A DNA stretch of 64,000 nt, from the NCBI GenBank assembly GCA_050084515.1, contig CM114271.1, positions 9,672,001 to 9,736,000 of the forward strand, written 5' to 3'. The translations under genes were made by a program, and so were the position numbers. The notes beneath the pieces are model-generated. The model had not been told where the DNA came from. It saw only the letters and a list, made by a program, of their open reading frames with translations, and did not search any database. Source of the DNA: Blasia pusilla. Lineage: Eukaryota > Marchantiophyta > Marchantiopsida > Blasiales. Positions 10,728 to 23,053 of this stretch are shown piece after piece. The first letter of the stretch is position 1. Each line of letters starts with the position of its first letter.

Positions 10728-13181
10728 TGATGTATGGAGTGGACGCATGTAGGGACGACATTCCAAAATTTGTGAAGCCTGAAAATTTTTTTGAAGGAGA
10801 TGCAGAGGAGCAAGCCCTCGAGACAGGGGAGTTGGTGGCAAAGGTCATCACTGCCAAAGACAAATCCACGGCGGGTTTGAAAGCAAAGGCGAGGGGATTG
10901 AGGAATTTCAAGGCTGAGTCTTCCAGAAAAGAGGCTGAGTCCTGAAGGCGAGAGGTGGAATTGTTCGGGTGAGCAGGGTGAGAGGGCCGGACCAGGTCCT
11001 CGTCCAAGAAAACTCATGTGGAGTCTGAGGTAAAAGAGACTCCAACAAGCCGACAGCAGACTCGGGAGAAGCGAAAGCGGAAGGCGCCTGGTTCGTCAGA
11101 GGGAGGAGATAAGGATGTGGAATACACTCTATCATCCTTGGGCAAGCATAGGGAAGCTACCACTAGGAAAAATGTCCTTATTCACTTGACTGATCTTGTT
11201 GATGAGCTGCAGAGTTTCAGTTCTCAAGAGTCTACACTTGCCATCGAGAAATTGACTATGCTGGGACTAAAACTCCTTTGAAACGGGCACGCCCTCTGGA
11301 CGGTGCATGGGGTTGTTGAGGAGGTGGTAGTGGACCTCCTCATTGCGGATTTTCCTTCTGGGTTTTTCTTGTGGGATAACAATCAGTCTGGCACTTTTCT
11401 AGACTCGAATGTCCCGCTTTTGTACGACCAGATCGCGATGTTGTTTTCTTTTTCTGACGCGTATCTGAGTGACAGGGGTTGTTTATTGGTCCTCACTGGA
11501 GGGAGCAAAGACAAGCTCTTCAAACTTTTGTGCGTGAAGAGGTTGCTGAAGTGGAGGACGGCGCAATCATGAGTCATTAACAACAAGTATCCACTCATAT
11601 CGGCAACGACTCAAGTCCGGATAAGTCCTCTTTTTCAACGAATTGAATTTGTACAGAAATTCAACCTGTCGGACTCCGACGGGTTGTATCTCTACATGCA
11701 ACCCGTCGGATCCCAATAGCTTGCAAATTCACCTTAGGAACTTTCCTAAGGTCCTTTGCACTTGTGTTTGCGGTGTTGCAATCCGTTTGAAAGCGACAGG
11801 TTGCAAATTCACCAACAAGTCTCCATTGATTGCAACCCGTTGGAACCAGACGGGTTGCAAGTAGCACTAGTTTTCCACATGTTTCAGGAGTGATGCAACC
11901 TTTCTGAAAGCAATGGGTTGCTCTCATATTAGGAACTTCTCAACACTGAACAATTGTATTTAGTTGTAAGCCAACCATCAAACTCTGACAGATAGAGGTT
12001 CTGTTCAACAAAATGAACAACATGTCGGCTTCCAACCTGTTGCTCATAGCCAAAGAATCCACTTAGAGTTGTAAAACAACCCGTGGGACTCCGACGGGTT
12101 GCTCTTCTGTCAAGCCTATAGTCTAAGTTCAGAAGGATTGGTAATCACTATGGACTAGTAGGACGGGTTGAAAAGCAACCCGTTGGACTCTGACAGGTTG
12201 CTCCTCTCCCTAGCCAAATGAGCAACCCGTCGGATCCCGACGGGTTGCACATTGTGTCACTATATTGAGAGTAGACCAGCGGTCTACTAGATTTTTCTTT
12301 TTGCTGACATTATTTTCCACTTGCTTGTTCACACATGGACCACTCATTTGTCTACTGCTTCGTAAGGCCCGAGCACAACTTCCAAGTGTTCCAGATCCAG
12401 GATCCAGTGGATCCATGCTCCAATGGGTACAGCTTAGATAGTCTCTACAAATCCCCCCCACCGGAATTTTCATGCAGGAAGGGACTCCCTTACTTGGAGG
12501 AAGGGAGAAGTCACCAACCTTGATGCAAACACTCATCGAGCTCTGCTTGAAGCCAGGTGACTTGGTCTTTGACTTAGTGGGCCTATCAGGGGTGAGTATT
12601 AGAGGCGTCTGGCAGAGTGGCAGGAACATTCTCTAACTTGAGGGAAGGCCATAACTTTTTGAACCTTTGCAAAGAGGCGAATGCGGATTACGAGAGGCTA
12701 GTGGGAGTATACAAATCTCCTCCAAAGCCAACAGCTCCAATTCTAGAGCCACCATTGATAGTGACACAATCGTCACTTCCTACTATTCAAAAAATCGGGA
12801 GTCTCCGACATTAATTTTAGAAGAGCTATCGGACGATGACGAGTGAGTTCAAAGATTTATTGGACCGAGCTTGATTGAAGCGTTTTGGAGTAGGGATTTC
12901 GTGCTTTCCAAGGACGGAGCACATATTGATACTAGATGGGTGTCACCTTGCAAAGCATACAAGATTTATTGTTGAGGAAGGCGTTAGGACTCAAATCATG
13001 TTACATGGGACCGTTATGGTGTATCTAGGGGGCAAGGCTCTCAAATTCCCCAATATTTACAATCCCCATCTACAATCGGCCAGAGGAGCCACTTGTATCC
13101 CAAGACATTCCTTTTGTACAAAAACCTAGGAGAGTTAGGAGTAAATTTGTAGATGACAAGGTTGAAGAAATCATAGAATAG
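10728..13181 (+). pseudogene. Gene A copy 2: 5'-truncated, methyltransferase-like half
   Basis: It begins inside exon 3, at the segment reading DDIPKFVKPENFFEGDAEEQ, directly after the Gypsy LTR. It continues through a basic, Ser-rich linker (KKTHVESEVKETPTSRQQ). Motif IV of the methyltransferase-like domain reads DLLIADFPS (11329-11355), where a catalytic (D/N)PPY would be expected. Exon 4 starts near 12335 (MDHSFVYCFVRPEH). The final block (GAHIDTRWVSP-like, 12860-13181) ends at a TAG. Frameshifts near 12470 and several stops (10943, 11279, 11569) show it is dead. A6 and A5 show the same domain order. Confidence 0.6.
11660..12255. repeat. Palindrome array in A2 intron 3
   Basis: About twelve copies lie between the two methyltransferase-like exons. 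Several keep only half of the arm. The copy at 12229-12251 is near-perfect with an ATC centre. Confidence 0.8.
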
Positions 13182-14391
13182 ATCAAATGTACATTTCCAA
13201 GCTTCCTTCGGATGTAATAAAGGACTTGGCTGCTTGAGTGATCCCACTCTTTTCCTGTTAGGCCAACTTTTCATGCATTCTAGCAGGTTGCTTCACTTTT
13301 GCCTCGTTCCCCCATTATCGTCACACCATTCTTCTCTAACACGGTATTCCATAGACGTGTTGGATTCCTACTACCTTTTGGATTCTCATGTCGGATTCCC
13401 AACCTGTCGGATTCTCATGGGGTGCAGGGCGGAATGGAATCACTTTTCAAGATCATTCTTTTGTTGTGGTGTGCTTGCTTGCAAGGGGTGTAACCCATCG
13501 TATTCCGACGGGTTGCAAGAGTTGCAACCTGTCGGATTCTGACGGGTTGGAAGGGGTGCAACCTATCGGATTCCAACATTTAGGGTCTGAATGAAGGGAC
13601 ATGGGTGCATCAATTCTCTTTACTCCTGACAACTATCAACCTTTTGCTTCAATTGTCCTCTCAATTTGATCACATTTTCTTCTTGATGCATGCATTTCTC
13701 AGTGGCTAAGAGAATGGTGAAACCAAGTTATCAAACGCACAGCACTCCATGGTATACTTTATGCATCCATTCATGAGCCAACATCATCCAATGTTGTCAT
13801 GAAAGTCTTTGGCTACCATCACTGATGAGTGATTTGTTCTGTTGTGGAAAACCCCCTCATGGATGAGTATTGATTGGATGGGATATTTAATGCCTTTTGC
13901 ATGAAGAGTCAAAAATCCATAATGTCAACCACATCTTCAAAGAAGTTAAACCTTGAAGGGCATAGGAGTCTATTCAGACCATAGTTAGAGTCTTTATTTG
14001 AACCTTTCATTGAGATAAAATTGCTACTTCTGGTCAAATTATCTACAGATGGTCCTCCAACAATAATAACCCCCTCTGCCCGACTTACTGCAGAGCTGGC
14101 TTAGACACGCAATGTGAAGAAAATTGGGCTCACATGGAGAGTCATGGAAGGATGTTTGTAGTGGTCTTATGATGTCTACTTGTTTTTCCAAGCCTGGAAA
14201 AAGAAGGTTACTTTAGGCCCGAATGTGATCCACTTGCTACTCTCTTCTAAAGATTTCATGAATTTGAAAGCAAACAAAAATTTCAAAAATGTCAAAAAGT
14301 TTTGAAGAGAGGAGGCAGATTCTGCCCTTTTGTTTAAGAGAGACTCTCCTCTCTTACTCGCTCCTGCCAGAATACCAGCCCCCGAGTAGTT
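13182..14391 (+). other. Gene A 3' flank and outer end of the large element
   Basis: The palindrome cluster at 13385-13585 is followed by about 650 bp of AT-rich sequence without genes. This is conserved almost base for base in A5 (55345-56050). The end (about 14240-14391) carries AAAGCAAACAAAAATTTC, a run of GAAGAGAGGAGG, and the pyrimidine tract ACTCTCCTCTCTTACTCGC. The same end, inverted, is seen at 58238-58330. Confidence 0.55.
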
Positions 14392-15767
14392 ATGCTAGGA
14401 AGAGGCGTGAATTTTTGGAGCAGATAGGAAGTTAGAACAGCTATGACCAACGGATTCCTAGAGATCATAGGAAAAGATAAGAGAATCGTAGATTAAAGTA
14501 GTCAAAAGATTCGAAGAGGTCTCTACTCTAAAGAAACACTCTAGATCTGTGCTACTGATGTCGGTTAAGAGACTATTTAAAGATTATCAAAGGAGTATTT
14601 AGTATCATTTTATTGCAACGTCCTAATGATGTAGAAATGATCCGAGCCGAAGAGTAGTACCCTCTCATGTTTGTAACCACTTTACATCCTTTTTGTGCTT
14701 GATGGAATAGCACAAACCTCAATTCTTCATTATGATGTGTGATGCATATGTCTGAGAGATCTTTTTGGGTCTACAGAGTGAAAATTGATTGGGAGAGACA
14801 CTTGCACTAAAAGGACAATCAATTGATAGATGTATGAAATTTGTTTGACTGAGTGTAAGCTGCCCAGACGGATTCAGTTCCGAGAGTAGGAAAAGCCCTC
14901 AAGCAATTGAGATCTCTATGAAGTTCTTGTGTGTAAGGAAACATATACCCAAGATTTTGTTCCATACGACTCTAGAGAACAGAAGAAAGAAAACCTTGGT
15001 TCTTGTGAGGAGAAGAATGATCGGATGAATGTTTGAATTTGTTTTGTATAAACATAATTACCATCTTTTTTTATAAACAACACACCTTAAAGCTCTATTT
15101 TTGAATAATAGTGATCTTGTTGGGGAACAAACTTCATAAATATCTCCAAAATGATTACTTTCTAGTATCCTTGTACATTACACATAGGATCAAAATTCTT
15201 GGCGCCGCTGCCAAGGATCACAAGATTAGTGGAGGAGAGAGGAAGAGGATGATGGGTAAAACCGGGAAGGAGGAGGAAGCCTCGCGGCCTCCTAAACCAA
15301 GCCATTTGGTTTTAACAGAAGAACATCTACTGTCCTTAGCTATTCCCTTGAGGCAATGGAGTACTGTAGATAACAATCTTTTCGCTGTACTAGTCTTAGA
15401 AAAGATAGAGAAATTAATTAATCTTGTCAAAGAACCAATCGCTAAATGGTGCTCCACCCATGAATGTCAATTGTACTTGGTGATGAATCCATACTTCTAT
15501 TTATGGGAGGAAAACCAGACAGATAGATTGAGCGCACAAAGCCGTAGGAATTAAGAAGAGTCAATTGTCCCTCCATGGAGTTATACCTTGTAGCAGTATT
15601 GGGTGAGCCACCAAAATCACGAGCCCCAAGGGGTACTCATGGAAGAATCTTGACACTTAGCTCGAAATCCGCGAGCTAAGCGTCAGAATAAGCAGCAAGA
15701 AGACCCATCGTTTTTTAAACCACTAGGAGTAGCTCTCAATCCTCGCCCTCGAACGAAGCTGAAGAGC
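14392..15767 (+). mobile_element. Second Ty3/Gypsy copy: LTR plus leader, truncated
   Basis: Plus orientation: LTR (about 14392-15192), primer binding site TGGCGCCGCTGCCAAGG from 15200, the leader ORF, and the first ~180 bp of a gag-like region (from about 15580). It is cut off where the B2 end begins near 15768. It belongs to the same family as 6004-10725. The LTR start could not be fixed, because the outer part differs from the other copy. Confidence 0.6.
15252..15554 (+). CDS. Leader ORF of the second Gypsy copy
   Basis: A 100-residue ORF starting MGKTGKEEEASRPPKPSHLV. It aligns along most of its length with the ORF at 9088-9366, including LLSLAIPLRQW and the final YLVMNPYFYLWEE. It has no stop in the shared region despite base-level divergence. 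The function is unknown. Confidence 0.45.
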   Translation: MGKTGKEEEASRPPKPSHLVLTEEHLLSLAIPLRQWSTVDNNLFAVLVLEKIEKLINLVKEPIAKWCSTHECQLYLVMNPYFYLWEENQTDRLSAQSRRN

Positions 15768-16200
15768 AAGAAGAGGGACGGAAGTGTGGAGGCGTGGTAA
15801 GAGGAGAGGAAGAGAGGAGAGAGGAAACTACCTTCAACCCAAAGAGACACAATTTTTTGAAGAGAGCTTCTTGTGGTTTGAAGAGAATTTATGTTGGGTT
15901 GAAGAGAGGAAGTTTTTTTTATGAAAATTTTTGCACTTTTTTTCTCTATGCTTAGTCACTCCCACAAATTGGTTTTTTTCTCTTCCACAATCTAGCAACC
16001 CGTCTAAATCCGACGGGTTGCAACTTGCACAAAAGAAAAAGAAAACTGAAAATTTATTGGATTCACAAATGTGGAAAAATTTACTTTTTCCATCCAAGGT
16101 CTGAAAAAAAATCATCATTTTTCCACAAGGGATTAGAGTTCGAGCTCATAGTGAACATTTTTGCACTTCAAAGTACATTCTAAGACCTCATTTTGCATCC
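15768..16200 (-). other. Gene B 3' flank and outer end of the large element
   Basis: The outer end is purine-rich: GGTAAGAGGAGAGGAAG followed by AGAGGAGAGAGGAAACTACC. The same sequence, inverted, ends B3 near 42085-42150. It resembles the gene A-side end (GTAAGAGAGGAGAGGAAG at 58265), which suggests terminal inverted repeats. One palindrome lies at 15994-16022. Confidence 0.5.
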
Positions 16201-19200
16201 TCAAAGTGGTTTGTTTAAGATACTTTGTACTTCTTTGAGGGACAAAATAAGTCGGTGGATTTCTACTCCTACCTCCGACTCTCTTAAAACTACAAGCAAT
16301 AGATAGTTCATGTGCTTACAAGGGAAATACCTTTTCCCACTTGTCTCTCTTTGGACAAAGTCATCATAGGAACATATAGGAAAGCAACATATGTGTACCA
16401 CATACACCCCTGTCAAACTTGAATTCATAGTGTTGTTCCTCACCCAATACATCCTTCCTATTTCATTGGCACTATGAACTTCTTTTGTGGCAATGATTTC
16501 TATATTTCCCTCCCGAGCTGATGCGATTCTCTCTACTCTCTCCACCGTTGGCCTACACATTCTATTTTTCTTCACCCCATTTCTTGACTCGAACATAAAT
16601 AGTGGGTTGAGGTCATCCACCTTCTCCGAGTATATGTTGACATCAATCTTGGGTTGAATCCCAAATGCAAAAGTCTCTGTAATGCGAACATGCTTCGAAC
16701 TCCTTCCGTCTATGAGTCTGAAACCACCAATTGTAAGATTGTACACTTCCTCTTGAGTGCAATTGGTACCTACAGCAATGGGTCAAATTGTGGGGCTATT
16801 CCCTGGAGCTCCAATGGAAGCCGAATAAGACTTTTGGAAAGTGCATGATTCATTTGGGCATAATAAGTACTTCAATTGATCCCCAACTCTGGTAAAACGA
16901 TCAAAGGTTTTCAACTCCCTAAAGCCAGACAATGGTCGTCCTGTCCTTGTACAGTTCTTATTCAAGAAAGTGTCATATGCTCTCCTAATGCCATCCGATT
17001 GTGCCCTCCAAGTGGGTCCACATATGGAGTTCCTTCGAGAAATATATGTCTGCTTGAGGTTGCAATCAACCTCAATGATCGGAATCCCATACTGTTGAAC
17101 TACCCTTCAGACTGTTTGGTTGGAAGTTCCAGCAATAGAGGGATTTTGAAATAAAACATTCAGTGCTTTTGCAGAAGGTACTTCAACTCAAATTTGGGAG
17201 CAGTTTGGTGTCTCTGAATACCTGGGCGGGGTAATTTCAACATCCAAATCAATTACCAAATTCTTTCCTCGATGTTGAGGCTTGACTTGCATGAAGTCAC
17301 TATACTTATAAAGTCTCTAAGAGTCTCGTTCAGATTGTTCTACTACCATCTCTATGGGATGTCTCGAAACACGCCCACGAATGTCCCTACCAATGTGGAC
17401 GTCTTTCTCGAGAGGAGTTTGAGCTATGCACCGATCGAAGGCTTCCACATACAATTTCTCATCTCTAGATCTAACAACGGCTCTAACACAGAGCTCATAA
17501 ATTGAAGGGCCCTTTCCCTTGGTTACACCTTTTGTGAGGAAGATGTGGGATGGTACAGATTGTAGCATTGCTCTTGCCTGGTCTTGTTGGCATGCCTCAA
17601 AAAGAGATATTTTTTGACATGTTTGTGATGACCTTCAAGAGGAATGGACAACCTTGGCTCCACTTATGTTGTGCAAGAGGGCATTTTTGTGAATGTTAAG
17701 TCCCTACATAAGAAATTTTTTCAATTGATGGACGGAACGCCCAAGGGTTCAATGCTTGCAACCTATCAGAATCCGATGGGTTGCAAGCAACAAATCATTT
17801 TAGAAAAAAGTAGAAAAGCATTTTAGAAAAAAGCCGCTTGCAACCTGTTGACAAGCAACAAAACATTTTCGATAAAAGCCGCTTGCAACCCGTTCCCAAA
17901 CGACTTTTCTCTGGCAATGTTCTTGCAACCCCTTAGAATCCGATGGGTTGCAATATGATTTTTTTTGTAGAATGTAACTTCCAACCCTTCGGAATCTGAC
18001 AGGTTGCAAGATTATTTTTTCTCACAAAAAGTTACTTGCAACGTGTCAGATTCCGACAAGTTGCAAGATGAACTTTTTTCGCAAAACATTCGTTCACAAC
18101 CCGTCAGATTGCAACGGGTTACAAGCCGCCAGATTCAAACAGTCCGCAATCTAATGCAACCTGTCGGTTCCGACTGGTTGCTTTAACTACCTATTTTGCA
18201 ACCTGTATGCTTCTGACGGGTTGCAACCTCACACTTGGACCACATACTCACCTGCCGCATAAAGTTTTCCCATTGCCTCATACGGATGGTCCACCAACTG
18301 AGCCATGAACACAACTCTTTGTATTTTCCCTCAATCGCATGCTTTCTTCACCACACATGAAGAAATAATTTACGCAATAAGTTCCTGAAGCTTTCTGGAT
18401 CAGCCAAGAATGCAAGATTATCCCACGGTTGCTTCTCCTCGGTTGCGGTGATCTCCCTTTGGCCAGGGATACCTTGAAGTTGTTCACAAATTTGTGATGC
18501 AGTTGTCAATTTGATCACTCCGGGCTTTGATCCTGGAGAGTTTTTGTACACCTCGACCACCTTCTTTGCCACATCCTCCTTGATGTGTCTCTGAATTGCA
18601 CCCGTGACAGGATGAGTACGAGACCCAACATCAATTTCCATCCTTGTGTACTCGGACATAGAATTGTAGTCGTGCACTATGAAAAAAATATAAACCGAAC
18701 ACTCTCTAACAAAGAAAGGGGAGGCTTGACAATGCGGACATCGATGGCCACCCGACAGTATGGTTGAACCCACGGCGTAAGGAGTTTCTGCATTTTTGGG
18801 AGGGAATTGGGAAGTATTCACGACTCTATTCCCCTCGAGGAAGGGGCATCTTGGACTTCTGCACTCTAAGGCTCCAACACATTGGCGACGGAACAAAATC
18901 CAAGGACCACATGGGATTGAAGCACTTGTTCGATACAGTCGGCACCATCAATGGCAGTTGGATTTTTGGTCCATACCCTTCAAGTGTACTCCATCTTTCT
19001 TCTGAGTAGGACTGACAAGTGGAGGCAGCTCAAAAATGCAATTTCCATCATACGTTGTTGGCAGCTCATCCACGATAATGTGCTTGAACTGTTTCAAGGG
19101 AAGAGAAGAAAGCAAAGAATTCCCCAAGACTCGAAGCAGGAATGAGTAAGAAGATGTTGGGTATGAAGTATTTCCAACAAATCTTGTGAGATTGAAGACA

Positions 19201-19627
19201 TCCGAAATGTCCATAGCTTCAACCGCGATATTCCGAGCTTGTGAAATTGGAGTTGATGCTGAATCGGCCAAAGCAGCCGTGCCGAATGTGGAGCATGGAG
19301 AACTTGAAGGTTTCAGACCGTCTTCATGAGTTGCAATGGTGATCAGAGGTAGGCCATAAACTCTGAATTGTCCATTGGAGTAGGGTAAGAGGTTCCACAC
19401 TTTGGAGCCTCCAATTTCCAGTTGGACTCTTTCACCAATGGCATCATCCGTTCCATCAACTTTGACATCCTTGGATACAAAGATAGTTCCAATCTAGAGA
19501 AGAAATCGGAGTGAAAGGAAATGTTCTTCAACAATTACATGAATGTCACCGGTTGCGCTCAAATTATCTTCGATTGAGGAAGGCACGCTAGATGACTTCC
19601 ACATGTGAGCATCACATAATTTTCCAT
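16201..19627 (-). pseudogene. Gene B copy 2: MULE-like transposase with degenerate SWIM finger
   Basis: The start ATG is at 19627 (MENYVMLTCGSHLACLP). Exon 1 (to about 18273) covers an N-terminal region and a block with paired cysteines (GGHRCPHC near 18740). The intron (about 18240-17640) holds palindromes. Exon 2 runs to the stop at 16201 and ends in a SWIM-type region (CFPICSYDDF ... PCKHMNYLL), where the second cysteine of the CxC pair is changed to Tyr. Relative to B3 the putative catalytic region (IYGFMADNAQ, QSVTRYTKSC) is missing, so part of exon 1 is deleted near 18300. Stops and frameshifts occur, for example near 19557 and 16960. This is the most diverged B copy. Confidence 0.6.
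17755..18235. repeat. Palindrome array in B2 intron
   Basis: About ten copies, many with one decayed arm. They are separated by spacers rich in TTTTTTCNCAAAA. They lie between the two B2 exons, at the same place as in the B1 and B3 introns. Confidence 0.8.
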
Positions 19628-20463
19628 TTGGGTTAGACCGAGAATGATTTCCTAGATAGAGGAATAAGAATGAGAATGTTGAATTTATAGTCAACAATGT
19701 CTGTTTAAATTATGATAGAATATGTCTGACATGTAGTTGGTAGTTAGGTTGAACCATCGTCAGGTGACTGGACCTACCAAAAAGGAATATTTTGACATCT
19801 TGGTTCATGACTAGTGGGAAAGGATTTTCCAGGCTTCCTTCAACCTGTGGGAGCCGGACGCGTTGGAAGGTAGACCCAAGGGGAACTCCAACCCGTCGAA
19901 GTCCGACAGATTGGAAACCCTCGAGAGGGATGTCGAAGGAACAAACCCTAAGCCCTAAATGCAATTCGACGAGTTGAATTGAGTTTGGATTCTCTCTGGT
20001 CATATTCCATGGGAAAGATCTGCCAAGGGTCCTTCAACATGTTGGAGTCTGACAGATTGCAAAATGAACCGACTCCGACCGGTTGCACGGGGTCCATCCT
20101 ACCCAATTCTTGCAACCCGTCAAACCTTGACGCGTTGCACGGGGTCCATCCACCCTAGGTCCCGTGCAACCCGTCAGACTCCGACGGGTTGAAGGAACTG
20201 GGCAAGATGAATGGTGCATGTGCAACCCGTCGGACTCTGACGGGTTCCACGAGACCTAGGCTGGATGGACTCCGTGCAACCCGTCAGGGTTTGACGGGTT
20301 GCAGGAATTGGGCAGGATGGACCCCGTGCAACCCGTCGGAGTGCGACGGGTTGCAGGTAGAGTCCCGGGTGTACCGCCCAAGCGGTGGAGTTGCAACCCG
20401 TCGCGCTCCGATGGGTTGCAGGCAGCCCAAGTTGAACATGGACCATAATGGTCCACCGTTGCA
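19628..20463. promoter_or_regulatory. Divergent spacer between B2 and A3 with palindrome array
   Basis: TATAAATTC on the minus strand (19690-19682) precedes B2. About ten palindromes lie at 19835-20430, spaced near 60 bp, with spacers of the type GGACCCCGTGCAACC. The layout matches the other A/B spacers, although the sequence has diverged. Confidence 0.6.
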
Positions 20464-20500
20464 CCAACGGTCGAGTCTAACGGCACTGAAAGTATATAAT
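20464..20500 (+). promoter_or_regulatory. Gene A3 core promoter: paired AACGG and TATA
   Basis: CCAACGGTC and CTAACGGCA lie 13 bp apart, followed by TATATAAT at 20493-20500 and the start codon 250 bp downstream. The surrounding sequence differs from A4 and A6, yet the AACGG pair and TATA are kept. Confidence 0.5.
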
Positions 20501-21954
20501 GACCAGTCTCGAGCCTTTTCACTTTTCCATTCTACAGTTTTTCCGCGGTGCTTTCAACTCCCCTATTCACACAACTATGAAAATTGGCTTACCAATTACT
20601 CGGAAATTTCAATGGTTGGTCGTTGTCTCATCATTTGTAGGCTACAAAAGTCGGTGGCGATGGTTCAAATTGAATCGATTATTTTCAGAGATAACGATGA
20701 TTCAAGTCAAAATCCCTTGTGCAACGTTTGATTGTCAACTTATTTCATGATGACTCAAAAAAATTCCCAAGCCAGCAAGGTCGTGAGCTTCTCTCTCAAG
20801 CCAAGTGGAACTCCATTTTCTGGTATGGGACGCACGGCCACAGATTTTCGGCGAGAGAAAATTGAGGAGCGCGAGCGAGAAACCGAGATGAGGAAGCAAG
20901 AAATGTTGCCGAAACTAGCTCCGGAGAAGCTTGCAAAGCAAGAGGAGAAGCAAGAAGCAAAAATGCTTGCGGATGGGGAGAAGGCCAAGAAGAAACACAT
21001 GGATGCCGCCTTCCAGAAAGCCGAATTGGCAAAAGCAGGGAAGGAAAAGGCAATGGCTGCAGAAGAAGAACCCGCCCAGCGACCCATCGAGAGTGTGGAA
21101 ATAGGGGATGTCTCATCCATGAGTTCTAGCGGTCCAATGCAGGAGACCAATACCAATTAGCTTCCAGAGATCAACGAGGAAGCTGTTAGAACCCCGAGTG
21201 TCGAGATCATGGAGATCTTGGAAGGAGAAGAGTCTTCTTCATCTCATATGCCTGTTGAAGAATTCAACCTCTTTGCAATTGAAGAGTTTCTAGTAGACTT
21301 GTCAGATGAGGCTCATGAGGAGCTCGCTAGACTTGACACCGACCCATTTTTCGACTAGGTAAGCATTATTGAACAATTCTCTCTACATTGCATTACTTCC
21401 AGTCGTTCTGAAAATTGGAATTGACAATGGTGATATTCACGCAAGTGGTGAAGCAAATGGCATTGGTGGATGGCTTGAATGCCCCGAGGATTCCTCTCTC
21501 CCGACTCCAAAGGATGGAATACATCCAAGAAATCCAATCGGAGGAAGACATTGACAAGTTGAAGCAATCTGTGGCAACAACTTCATACGTTGATAGCTTC
21601 CCACCTTTCTATGTTCAACCATATGATGAGCATGGAACCCAAGCTTTGGTAACAGAGGAAGAGATGGAGAGTCTGGATGCTTTTTGGAGGCTAAGGGATT
21701 TGGAGTTCCGTAAGGCAGTGGCAAGAACCCAGTACAAGTGGATGCAAAACTTGTACTTCTTCATCTGGGATGGCAACCACCGATTCATGGCATGGTCGCA
21801 ATTTGCAACGGAGTGACCAAACTCCCTTGAGACTCACTTCTGCGTTAAGGTGGTGGTCCTCCGTCCCTACCCGAATCATATGGCTACGGTGGAGATGGTC
21901 ATGCACTCCATGAACACGTACGTATCCTCAAAAAAATTTCCGGAATAAGAACCA

Positions 21955-22860
21955 GCTTCAACCCGCCGCACTTCGATAAGTTGGTTCTTAGCAATAATCG
22001 TTAACGATAGCAGCAACCCGTCCGAAGGCGACGGGTTGCAATAGGAAGAACTCGCCGCCGTATCTGCAATCCGCTCGACTCCGATGGATTCCTTTTGGCT
22101 CTCTATTGAGTTTCCTGGAAACCCGTTAGAGTCTGATGGGTTGCACAATCTCAAGTGCAGCCATCCCAATAGGACAGGCCTTGCAACCCATTGGAGTCAG
22201 ACGGGTTGCAGATTCAAGAGGAGAGGAAAAGGCAGGTTTGAGTTGCCAATCATGCAACCCGTCGGACTTTCCGGATCTTTACGGAATGAATCTTGGTTGC
22301 GGTGGATGTGCAACTTGTCGGTCTCCGACGGGTTCCAAAGGCATGCAAAGCCAGACCTTCCATTAAGAACATGCAACCCGTCAGACTCCGACGGGTTGTA
22401 GGGCCACTCAAACTCGGCTGTCGGAACTACAATTTTTGCAACCCATCAAAGTCCGACAGGTTGCAAGAGGTCCCTCCTCTTCCAACCCATCGCACTCCAA
22501 CGGGTTGTAGGGCCACTCAAAATCGGCTATGGGAACTACAGTTTGTGCAACCCATCAGACTCCGACGGATCGGAAGAGGAGGGACTTCTTGCAACCCGTC
22601 GAACTCTGACAGGTTGCAAGAGAAAAAACTTGCCTCAAAATCCTCAATACGGATGCAAACATAATACCTAGTGTGGGTGGCTTTGCAACCCATCGTACTC
22701 CGACAGGTTGCCACCCAACCCGGATGCAACTTGTCGATTTCTGACGGATTGCATCAAGGAAGCTTTTGGAGCAACTTGTCGGACTCCAATGGGTTGCAAA
22801 CAGCTGTCATTTTGCTCGTCTTCTTCCAACCCGTCGGAAATTGACAGGTTGCTAGTCAAA
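21955..22860. repeat. Palindrome array in A3 intron 2
   Basis: The densest array in the window, with about 18 copies in 0.9 kb. Many show C-to-T or G-to-A changes at CG steps (CCATC, GATGG). Confidence 0.85.
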
Positions 22861-23053
22861 GTGTTCTTACTTCTCATTTATGTTTGCAGCATTGTGTCGG
22901 AAGGGAATGTTACCCATCACTGGATCCATGAATGCGGCCGAGTGAGGAAGATTCTTACAATGCACCCGTGGTAATACAAAGGATTCCTTGGAGAGGATTT
23001 GGTGGATGAGATGCTCGCAAAAGGAGCACAAATAAAAAAGAAGACACTCACTC

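Noticed and set aside
12824-12850. TGA after the acidic end of gene A exon 4 as the true stop codon
   Set aside because: A conserved coding block (GAHIDTGWVSP...) follows in all copies, and GAGTGAGT reads as a splice donor in A2, A3 and A5, so exon 4 is probably spliced on. The acceptor was not identified.
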